From: Phormidium tenue FACHB-1052
GTDB lineage: Bacteria; Cyanobacteriota; Cyanobacteriia; Phormidesmidales; Phormidesmidaceae
Direction: 5' to 3'
NCBI RefSeq assembly: GCF_014696675.1
Contig: NZ_JACJQN010000002.1
Coordinates: 372,001-436,000, forward strand
DNA: 64,000 bases
The notes below the pieces were generated by a model. That model worked only from the letters and a program-made list of their open reading frames with translations, ran no database searches and had not been told where the DNA came from. Both the position numbers and the translations under genes were made by a program. This document shows positions 9,369-15,807 of the stretch, in pieces (the first letter of the stretch is position 1; the number at the start of each line of letters is the position of its first letter).

Positions 9369-9917
9369 TTAGGACGCAGCTTGCTTGAGGACGGCCTCAA
9401 TGGCAGCCCGCAAGCCATTTTCATGGGGGAGGGCTTTTCGAATCCGGCTTTTCAACCACCCCCAGCACTTTTCAATGCGGTTGAGGTCGGGGGAATAGGG
9501 GGGCAGGTAAACGACCTGACAGCCTGCGGCCTCAATCAACTGAACAATCCGACCGCCGTGGTGAAAGGTGGCATTATCGAGAATCACCCCATCCCCAGGC
9601 CGCAGGGTAGGAATCAAGCAGGTCTCGAGCCAGAGTTCAAATACCGTCCGGTTACACGCTCCTTCGATGGTAAACGGGGAAATCAGTTGATGCCCCCGAT
9701 ACCCGGCAATCATGTTCACCCGCCCTTGCCGCCGTCCCGACTTGAGGTCATAGCACCGCTCGCCTGCTGGCGAGTAGCCAAAGCCATACGTGTCCCGCTC
9801 ATCCATTCCAGACTCATCGACGTAGACCCAATGAGGCGCTTGGGGGTCAGAGACTTGAGCTAGAAACGCGCTCCGTTTTGTCTCATCGCGCTGGCGGTAG
9901 CCGTAGGTCTTTTTTTT
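9369..9917 (-). CDS. IS630 transposase, OrfB part (DDE catalytic domain)
   Basis: This part carries the DDE_3 catalytic domain. The first Asp lies in YVDESGMDERDTYG, read upstream of the first in-frame ATG. The second is in ILDNATFHHG and the Glu in SPDLNRIEKCWGWLK. The frame continues without a stop up to the A8 run at 9910-9917 and has no start of its own before the first catalytic Asp. It is therefore probably made only as a fusion by -1 frameshifting from OrfA. On an isolated ATG start at 9806 the first Asp would be lost. Confidence 0.85.
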   Translation of the reverse strand, partial: KKKTYGYRQRDETKRSAFLAQVSDPQAPHWVYVDESGMDERDTYGFGYSPAGERCYDLKSGRRQGRVNMIAGYRGHQLISPFTIEGACNRTVFELWLETCLIPTLRPGDGVILDNATFHHGGRIVQLIEAAGCQVVYLPPYSPDLNRIEKCWGWLKSRIRKALPHENGLRAAIEAVLKQAAS

Positions 9918-10246
9918 CGCGTAAAACCAATCCGCTTCAGCGCTCGTGAGATCGTCCGTCGGCTAACATCACTGGGCCAAAGCTCGGCCATCTCGGCCTG
10001 GGTTTTGGAGCGATGCTGCTCAGCAAAGGCTCGAAACGCCTCCCAGTTCTGGATCTTCCCCTGAACCGGAGACGCTACCCTGACGGTGGGCTCAAGGCAA
10101 CCTGTCGCGGCTTTGCGCTTCAGCCACAGGTCGATGGTGTTACGGCTGATCTGAAACAGCGCACTGGCTTCACGCTTCTTCAACCCATCGAGTTCGATGG
10201 CGTCGATCACCTTCTGACGCAAATCAAGGCTGTAGGGTTTGGCCAT
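9860..10246 (-). CDS. IS630 transposase, OrfA part (DNA-binding)
   Basis: The protein begins MAKPYSLDLRQKVIDAIE and contains a helix-turn-helix (KKREASALFQISRNTIDLWL) of the type that binds IS630 ends, then a second one (AEMAELWPSDVSRRTISRAL). The start at 10246 has a GGGAG ribosome-binding site a few bases upstream. Near its end the frame reads CGA AAA AAA AGA; slipping back one base over A_AAA_AAA gives AAG ACC TAC and enters the OrfB frame. OrfA alone ends 17 codons after the slip site. Confidence 0.85.
   Translation of the reverse strand: MAKPYSLDLRQKVIDAIELDGLKKREASALFQISRNTIDLWLKRKAATGCLEPTVRVASPVQGKIQNWEAFRAFAEQHRSKTQAEMAELWPSDVSRRTISRALKRIGFTRKKRPTATASAMRQNGARF
9910..9917 (-). promoter_or_regulatory. 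A8 slippery site for -1 ribosomal frameshift
   Basis: Eight consecutive A on the transposase strand allow A_AAA_AAA to re-pair as AAA_AAA. The overlap of the OrfA and OrfB frames and the direction of the shift (-1) fit known IS630 frameshifting. No stimulatory hairpin was identified. Confidence 0.75.
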
Positions 10247-10551
10247 CTTACTCCCACACAATGAGACTCTCTCGTTTAGTCTACGTCCTAATCTCTTTGG
10301 CCATAGCTATATCAATCGGGGAATAAATACTGTGCACAAAAAACATTGGATAAGGAGGAGATCGTGTTAAATTTTCTACATGATTAATTAAATAAACTTC
10401 TACCTAGTCTACTTGCAAGACATCAGACTGAACTATTACTTAATAATGATTTTTGCTGCTAAATCTTTAACGATAAAATAGGCATATTATCCCTAATTGC
10501 CAACTAAAATCAGTTCGTCAAAATAAAGATTTACTTTGCGGAGATTAGTAC

Positions 10552-11433
10552 ATGGCACCAGGCTTGTTCAAAAATTTTGATTTCAATCTTCTTGATTCGC
10601 CAGACTTTAAAGAAGACTCTGTGCGTGAAGAACTTATAACACCGTTGCTACATGCCTTGGGCTATCAAGTTCGTGGTGAATTTCAAATTTTGCGTAGCAA
10701 GTCACTGACACATCCATTTGTGATGATTGGCTCGAAAAGACATAAAATCAACATAGTTCCAGATTGCTTACTGCGAGTTAAAAATAATTTTGCTTGGGTT
10801 CTGGATGCAAAGCATCCAAATCAAAAGGTGGTCAATGACACTAATGTTGAGCAAGTCTACAGTTATGCTATTCATCCCGAAGTAAGAGTAAACTTATACG
10901 CTTTATGCAATGGATCTGAGTTGGCTGTGTTTCACATCGGTCACGTCGAACCAATCCTTCAAATCGATTTACGAGACATTGAGAGCAAGTGGCCAGAAGT
11001 TGAGAATCTATTATCTCCCTACACAGTTCTCAGCTACCGCCCTAAGCCCAAAAATCTATATCCTGACTATGGCTTGCATTTGTATAAACTAGGTTATACC
11101 GATCAAGAAGTTGATCACTTCTTTTACAATCTCCCGATTGATCACGTAGATCGAGTTACCGATGAAACACTTTCTATACTTATGAATTTAGCTCCTGATG
11201 GAGTCGAATTTGCGCTTTCCTTTGACTTCGGCTTTGAGAGATTGGCAGAACTTGTGCAGCTTGCGCCGGAAGGCCAGCGACTTAATATTTTAAACGGGTT
11301 AAGACGGCAGCCCTATAAAGTAGACATAGTTCCTCCTTTTCTTGTTAACATAGAAGCGCGTCTAGGTTCTGCAACTAAAACGGAAGTTGAGGACATAATG
11401 CCTATGATTGTGACAAAATTTCTCCCGGCTTAG
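10552..11433 (+). CDS. orphan HsdR_N-type PD-(D/E)XK nuclease-domain protein
   Basis: Residues ~15-145 match the N-terminal nuclease domain of type I restriction R subunits: EDSVREELITPLLHALGY, then Asp71 (IVPDCLL) and D85-A-K87 (AWVLDAKHP), then EQVYSYAIHPEV and LYALCNGSELAVF. These are the expected catalytic residues. The rest (~150-293) is not recognised and has no helicase motifs, so the protein is not an HsdR subunit. No hsdM or hsdS is nearby. The gene is markedly AT-rich against its neighbours and sits beside an insertion sequence, pointing to transfer. A GGAG sits 8 bases before the ATG. A role in defence or DNA processing is inferred. It may equally be a domesticated orphan. Confidence 0.75.
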   Translation: MAPGLFKNFDFNLLDSPDFKEDSVREELITPLLHALGYQVRGEFQILRSKSLTHPFVMIGSKRHKINIVPDCLLRVKNNFAWVLDAKHPNQKVVNDTNVEQVYSYAIHPEVRVNLYALCNGSELAVFHIGHVEPILQIDLRDIESKWPEVENLLSPYTVLSYRPKPKNLYPDYGLHLYKLGYTDQEVDHFFYNLPIDHVDRVTDETLSILMNLAPDGVEFALSFDFGFERLAELVQLAPEGQRLNILNGLRRQPYKVDIVPPFLVNIEARLGSATKTEVEDIMPMIVTKFLPA

Positions 11434-11598
11434 ATTGCGGGTCTGTTTGCAGTATTACAGTCTTAGCGCAGTAGTTTACTATTTGTTAGATGTGACTGTT
11501 GACTACTTATCTGGGTCGTGAATAATTGCGCTAAGAGTTTCCTAAGCTAGAAGATGAGGATATTCGTCAAGCTCTGATTTTTTCGTTGTCCAGGCTAT

Positions 11599-11838
11599 AT
11601 GAGATTTCTTAGCATGTCTGAACTGCTCGCTAGAATTACGGTTAACTCTAAGCAGTGCGGTGGACGTCCCTGCATTAGAGGTATGAGAATTCGAGTGTCA
11701 GATGTGCTTGACCTGTTTGCAGTGGGTTTGAGTGCAGAAGAGATATTAGAAGAAATGCCAAATCTGGAAGCAGATGATCTCAAAGCTGCCCTAATGTACG
11801 CATCGCGGAAGCTCAACCATCCGCTGCTAGTGGCATGA
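11599..11838 (+). CDS. DUF433 antitoxin-like protein
   Basis: The 79-aa product matches the DUF433 family by ITVNSKQCGGRPCIRGMRI, VSDVLDLFAVGLSAEEIL and DLKAALMYASR. The family has a winged-helix-like DNA-binding fold and is usually the antitoxin partner of a PIN-like DUF5615 toxin encoded directly downstream. A start at 11614 (MSELLA) is also possible. The stop overlaps the next ATG (ATGA), the normal arrangement for the pair, but the downstream frame is not the expected toxin beyond its first residues. Likely a lone antitoxin remnant in the same AT-rich island. Confidence 0.85.
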   Translation: MRFLSMSELLARITVNSKQCGGRPCIRGMRIRVSDVLDLFAVGLSAEEILEEMPNLEADDLKAALMYASRKLNHPLLVA

Positions 11839-11858
11839 CTATTTGGGTGGATAGAAAT

Positions 11859-12140
11859 ATGTCATCTCTTGACGAAGAGCTTTATCGCAGAACTGATGAA
11901 GTGCTGCACTACCTTTGGGATCCCGTCGGGGTAGCAGGCATTCCAGGGGCGCGGGATGAGTATGATGCGTACATTCCCCAAGTATTTAGCCTGCTCAAGG
12001 CTGGGGCCGGAGCCGACGAGATTGCAGACTACCTCACTGAAGTTGCGACCCAGTCGATGGGGTTGGGGCATAATCGGGAGCGCGATCGCCAGATAGCCGA
12101 CCTCTTGCTGGAGTGGAAAGCCAAAATTTTTGAAACCTGA
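11859..12140 (+). CDS. conserved small protein, unknown function
   Basis: The 93-aa product contains YRRTDEVLHYLWDPVGV, ARDEYDAYIPQVFSLLK and EIADYLTEVATQSMGL. I recognise this as a recurrent small bacterial family (DUF1871-like) without known function. I place the start at ATG 11859, not 11835. The upstream eight codons begin MTIWVD, which resembles the start of DUF5615 toxins and is probably left from a deleted partner of the DUF433 gene. Base composition rises to the genomic norm from here on, consistent with a junction at about 11840-11860. Confidence 0.65.
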   Translation: MSSLDEELYRRTDEVLHYLWDPVGVAGIPGARDEYDAYIPQVFSLLKAGAGADEIADYLTEVATQSMGLGHNRERDRQIADLLLEWKAKIFET

Positions 12141-12215
12141 AAGCTGGCTTACTACAAGCGATCGATTTTAGCCTTTTAAAAACAGCCTGTCGGGTCAGCA
12201 AGGATGCTCGACAGC

Positions 12216-13079
12216 TCACCGCAATAGCTGGTCGATCATGCGGTTGGCCTGCGATTCATAGCTGCCGCCAAACAGGGTGAAGTGGTTGAGGATGTGGTAG
12301 AGGTTGTAGAGCGTTTTGCGGGTCTGATAGCCTGCGTCGAGCGGGTAGGCGGTGTTGTAAGCGTCGTAGAAGGCGTTGGGGAAGCGGCCAAATAGCTCAG
12401 TCATGGCGATGTCTACCTCGCGATCGCCATAGTACGTTGCTGGATCCAAAATCACCGGCTCACCGTCTTTAGTCACCGCCGCATTGCCCGACCATAAGTC
12501 GCCGTGAACCAGACTAGGGGCCGGGTCGTGACCAGCCAGCAAATCGGGCAGCGCCATCAGCAGCTCGTGCTGACGCGGAAACCGTCCACCCCTGCGGCCT
12601 GCCAGGCGAAACTGATGCCGCAGTCGGTGCTCACGATAAAACTCCAGCCAGGTCGCCGTCCAGGGGTTGGGCTGGGGGGTGGCTCCGATCGTGTTGCCCT
12701 GATGCCAGCCAAACCCTTGCTCACTGGTGACTCGGTGCATGGCCGCCAATGCCTCACCCATGCGGCCCCAGGCGTCGCCGCCGCCGCTGCCCAGCTCTAG
12801 CCACTCCATAGCGATGTAGGCCGACCCGTCCACCGTGCCCCAGCAGATCGGCTTGGGTACGCGAATCGTCTGGCTGTCATACATATCCTTGAGGCCTAGG
12901 GCCTCGGCCTCAAACATCGCCACCTGCGACGCCTGGTTGAGCTTGAGAAAATAAGACTGGCTGCCGTCGCTGACCTGGTAGGCCTGGTTGATGCAGCCGC
13001 CCCCCACCGATCGCCGATCTTCAATAGCGAAAGCAGTGCCGGTTTTAGCGCCGATGTGCTGAGCGATCGCAGTCCACAT
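12216..13079 (-). CDS. fructosamine kinase family protein
   Basis: The 287-aa protein belongs to the fructosamine-3-kinase/aminoglycoside phosphotransferase-like fold. Visible motifs are VGGGCINQAYQV (nucleotide loop), SYFLKLNQ (ATP Lys), the catalytic HGDLWSGN (about 192-199), and DPATYYGDREVDIAM (metal-binding Asp). Family members phosphorylate sugar-amine adducts on proteins and so promote deglycation; bacterial members often prefer ribulosamines. The length is typical. The start is 11 bp after the M16 peptidase stop on the same strand, so the two are probably cotranscribed. Substrate is inferred from the family only. Confidence 0.9.
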   Translation of the reverse strand: MWTAIAQHIGAKTGTAFAIEDRRSVGGGCINQAYQVSDGSQSYFLKLNQASQVAMFEAEALGLKDMYDSQTIRVPKPICWGTVDGSAYIAMEWLELGSGGGDAWGRMGEALAAMHRVTSEQGFGWHQGNTIGATPQPNPWTATWLEFYREHRLRHQFRLAGRRGGRFPRQHELLMALPDLLAGHDPAPSLVHGDLWSGNAAVTKDGEPVILDPATYYGDREVDIAMTELFGRFPNAFYDAYNTAYPLDAGYQTRKTLYNLYHILNHFTLFGGSYESQANRMIDQLLR

Positions 13080-13090
13080 AGCCGCCCGTC

Positions 13091-14410
13091 CTAAGCTGCT
13101 GGCTGGAGGGCAACCACTCCATAGGCATCGCTGGAGAGATGGCGCTGGGCCGACTGCAATACATCCTTCACGCCCAGCTTTTGAATGTAGGCGGGGTAGT
13201 TAAGCCCTTCAGTGATGCCGCCCGTCAGGGTGTGATAGTAGCCGTAGAGCCCGGCGCGATCGCTCGGCGTTTCGTTGGCAAAAATAAACCGATTGGCCAC
13301 CTGGGTTTGCACCCGGCTCAGTTCTGCAAGACTGACAGGCTCCTCCATCACGGTGGCGATGTGTTGGGCGATCGCCCCCTCTACCTGGTCTAAGTTTTCG
13401 GCGGGCAGTTGAGCCGACACCATAAACGCTCCCTGGTGGGCCAAAGTCATATTGCTACAGCTAATGCTGGTCACCAGCTTGCGATCTTCTCGCAGGTCGC
13501 GCACCAGACGCGAGGTCAACCCCCGCCCCAAAATCGAGGCCAAGATATCGAGGCCGTAGGTGTCTTCGAGGTGGGTCACTCCTGGCACTCTCCAGGCCAT
13601 TACCAGCCGCGCCTGGGTCATAGCCGGATCGGTATGCGTCGCCCGCCGCACGTCCGTGAAGGGAGGCTCTAGGTCGTCGGGTAACAGCGGCTTGAACCGC
13701 TCAGTGGAATTGGCAATATCTGGTGGTGTGGGGCGCTGGGCCATAGCCTGCTCAAAGCCCTCGGCCACCGTGGCAATCAGAGTTTCTACTGGCAGGTTGC
13801 CCACCGCCACTGCCGTCATGCTCTGGGGCTGATACCAGGTGCTGTGAAACTCTCGCATTTGTGCCGGGGTGAGTCCCTCAACCACGGCGGTTGGCCCAAG
13901 AACGGGGCGGCGGTAGGGCAGCCGGTCAAACACCAGCTCCATAGTGCGCGAGTAGGTGCGGCGGCGGGGATTGTCGTCGGCGCGGCGAATTTCTTCTAAA
14001 ATCACCGGGCGCTCGCGCTCAAAGTCGTGGTCGCTGAGGCGCGGAGCCATCACCATCTGAATTTGCAGCGGGGCCAGGGCAGCAAAGTCTTGGGGCGCTG
14101 CGGTGATGTAGTACTTGGTGTAGTCTTGGCTGGTAGCGGCATTGGTCAAGGCCCCGCGCTCTTCCACCTGGCGCTCAAACTCACCGCATTGCAGCTCTTG
14201 GGTGCCCTTAAAAATCATGTGCTCTAGAAAGTGGGCCATGCCGTTGATGGCGTCGCTTTCTACCGCTGAGCCTACCCGCAGCCACAGGCTGAGGTTGACC
14301 ACCTCTAGGGGCATTTGCTCAGCGATGACCGTAAGGCCGTTAGGTAGGCGACGAATGGTGGGAGAGACCAGGCGCGAGGGCAAATCTGCGGTTGCTGAGA
14401 GCAAAGCCAT
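13091..14410 (-). CDS. M16 family zinc metallopeptidase
   Basis: The 439-aa protein has the inverted zinc motif H60-F-L-E63-H64 (MAHFLEHMIFKG) with a downstream acidic ligand about 75 residues later, and the second-domain block PAQMREFHSTWYQPQSM. This is an active-type subunit of the mitochondrial-processing-peptidase-like group. Such proteins degrade or process peptides; cyanobacterial members are usually paired as active plus inactive subunits, but no partner lies next to it. No signal peptide is visible. It precedes the fructosamine-kinase-like gene in a likely two-gene unit. Confidence 0.9.
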   Translation of the reverse strand: MALLSATADLPSRLVSPTIRRLPNGLTVIAEQMPLEVVNLSLWLRVGSAVESDAINGMAHFLEHMIFKGTQELQCGEFERQVEERGALTNAATSQDYTKYYITAAPQDFAALAPLQIQMVMAPRLSDHDFERERPVILEEIRRADDNPRRRTYSRTMELVFDRLPYRRPVLGPTAVVEGLTPAQMREFHSTWYQPQSMTAVAVGNLPVETLIATVAEGFEQAMAQRPTPPDIANSTERFKPLLPDDLEPPFTDVRRATHTDPAMTQARLVMAWRVPGVTHLEDTYGLDILASILGRGLTSRLVRDLREDRKLVTSISCSNMTLAHQGAFMVSAQLPAENLDQVEGAIAQHIATVMEEPVSLAELSRVQTQVANRFIFANETPSDRAGLYGYYHTLTGGITEGLNYPAYIQKLGVKDVLQSAQRHLSSDAYGVVALQPAA

Positions 14411-14823
14411 AGAGACAACAAGCCACCAGAAAAAACACTAAGCTCAAAGGTACTAAGCTTTGAATATCTTAACGACTGAATCGTCTGCCTGGGAGAAACG
14501 TTCCGCTGGGTTTGTCAGGGTGTGTTGGCTCAGCCTTGCCCAGGGCAAATCGCCACCTCAGCTTGGGGTAGATAAAAAATGCTGCTGAGTCGGCGGGGTC
14601 AGGGGTTGAAACGTTGGTTAGGGGCGAACTTTTAGATACCGAACTAAACCGCTAGGGCATAGCTTCTACCGATCGCACCCCCGGTCTAGAGCAATTGCCA
14701 GGCTAGAGGGGTTAAATCATGTCACGCAGTGGGCAGAATGGTAGCACTTGGTCAAAACTCAATGGCCCATTCTTCCGAAAGTATTGTAAATTCCTGCTAT
14801 GCGGACTGCTCCGGGGAGGTCAA
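14411..14823. other. intergenic region before lysozyme-like gene
   Basis: This 413-bp stretch contains the upstream part of an open frame that continues into the lysozyme-like gene (from 14719), but the good ribosome-binding site lies at 14813-14820, so I treat it as leader. No RNA gene or clear promoter was identified. Confidence 0.4.
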
Positions 14824-15543
14824 ATGGGAACCTGGATTAAAGAAACAGACATTGCAATCTACCTGATGCAGGGAGGCTACTGGATCTCTCGCATCACCAA
14901 ATATCCGTCGAGTAAAAACCCGAAGGAGCAGGTGGTCAATATTGGCAGCATCAAGACATGGTTTCAGCGGGATGATTACCCCCGTGCCATGACGGTGTCG
15001 ATCGGTGCCGGAGGGCCAGAACCCCAGCCCATGCCGCCAGCGCCGCCCCCGCCACCCCCACCGCTACCGGGCAGCGCCATCAACGCGGCGGGTCTAGCCA
15101 TTGTTAAGGGGTTTGAGGGTCTCAGCCTCAGCGCCTACCCCGATCCCGGCACGGGGGGCGAACCCTGGACGATTGGCTACGGTCATACTTCCTCGGCGGG
15201 GGCACCGCAGGTCTACAAGGGGCTCACCATTACCCGAGCCGAGGCCGAGGAGATTCTCAAGCGCGACCTCAAAAAGTATGAAAAGGCCGTCTCCGATGCC
15301 GTGACTCGGACGCTGACCAGCGATCAGTTTTCGGCACTGGTGTCGTTTACGTTTAACGTCGGCCCCGGCAATTTGCAGTCCTCTACCCTGCTCAAGAAGC
15401 TCAATGCCGGAGACGTAGCCGGGGCATCGGAGGAGTTTGCCAAGTGGATCTACGCTGGGGGCAACATCATGCCTGGCCTGGAGCGCCGCCGCAAGGCTGA
15501 GCGCGCCCTGTTTCGTAGTGAAAACTGGCAGCAGTTTCTCTAG
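14824..15543 (+). CDS. GH24 phage-type lysozyme with novel N-terminal domain
   Basis: I place the start at 14824 because GGGGAGGT sits four bases upstream; the 239-aa product begins MGTWIKETDIAIYLMQ. Residues 1-60 form an unrecognised compact domain. Residues 64-84 are a Pro-rich linker (PMPPAPPPPPPPLPG). Residues ~88-235 are a T4/P21-type muramidase with likely catalytic Glu98 (KGFEGLSLSAYPDP), Asp107 and Thr116 (WTIGYGHT), and the family blocks FSALVSFTFNVGPGN and PGLERRRKAE. No signal peptide or holin gene is visible and no other phage gene is near. It may be domesticated, acting on the cell's own peptidoglycan or on a rival's. Confidence 0.85.
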   Translation: MGTWIKETDIAIYLMQGGYWISRITKYPSSKNPKEQVVNIGSIKTWFQRDDYPRAMTVSIGAGGPEPQPMPPAPPPPPPPLPGSAINAAGLAIVKGFEGLSLSAYPDPGTGGEPWTIGYGHTSSAGAPQVYKGLTITRAEAEEILKRDLKKYEKAVSDAVTRTLTSDQFSALVSFTFNVGPGNLQSSTLLKKLNAGDVAGASEEFAKWIYAGGNIMPGLERRRKAERALFRSENWQQFL

Positions 15544-15591
15544 CCTGCGCCTGGGCGGCCTGCCCCAGCCATTGGTAAAGATATTGGGATT

Positions 15592-15623
15592 GTGGCCCTG
15601 GGTGCGATCGCACCCAGGGCCAC
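15592..15623. repeat. perfect 32-bp palindrome centred on HIP1
   Basis: The two 16-base halves are exact reverse complements; the centre is TGCGATCGCA. It lies 48 bp after the lysozyme-like stop. RNA from either strand would form a 14-bp or longer hairpin, but no T-run follows, so it is not a standard intrinsic terminator. The following bases repeat the CCCAGGGTT theme. Confidence 0.85.
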
Positions 15624-15807
15624 TCTATGCTGGCGATCGCCCAACCCTGGCAGCCACCAGAGTCACCCAGGGTTAGCTACCATAGAATCATTAAGACCTA
15701 TGAACGATTACCCCAGTAAACGGTTGCGGGGTGGGAAAAATGAGCTGGGAATGCCTCTGGTTTGCGTAGCCCTGACGGGCTGCTTTCGCCCCTAAACACG
15801 TCTTGTA

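Larger units (their letters stand above)
9351..10309 (-). mobile_element. IS630-family insertion sequence, apparently complete
   Basis: The element is 959 bp. Terminal inverted repeats of about 29 bp run inward from TAGCT at both ends; compare the left end with the reverse complement of the right (TAGC-T-G/A-TGG and TTAGGACG blocks). TA dinucleotides at 9349-9350 and 10310-10311 are the expected IS630/Tc1 target duplication. It contains two overlapping transposase frames joined by an A8 slippery run. Both ends and the frames look intact, which suggests recent insertion. It lies 153 bp after ctaA and beside an AT-rich accessory segment. Confidence 0.88.

Noticed and set aside
10552-11433. Complete type I restriction system
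   Set aside because: There is no helicase part in the protein and no hsdM or hsdS in the window.
14719-14823. Upstream extension of the lysozyme-like gene
   Set aside because: The GGGGAGGT site at 14813-14820 places the start at 14824; the extra codons look like leader.
14824-15543. Prophage
   Set aside because: Only the lysozyme domain is phage-like; no capsid, tail, integrase or holin gene is near.
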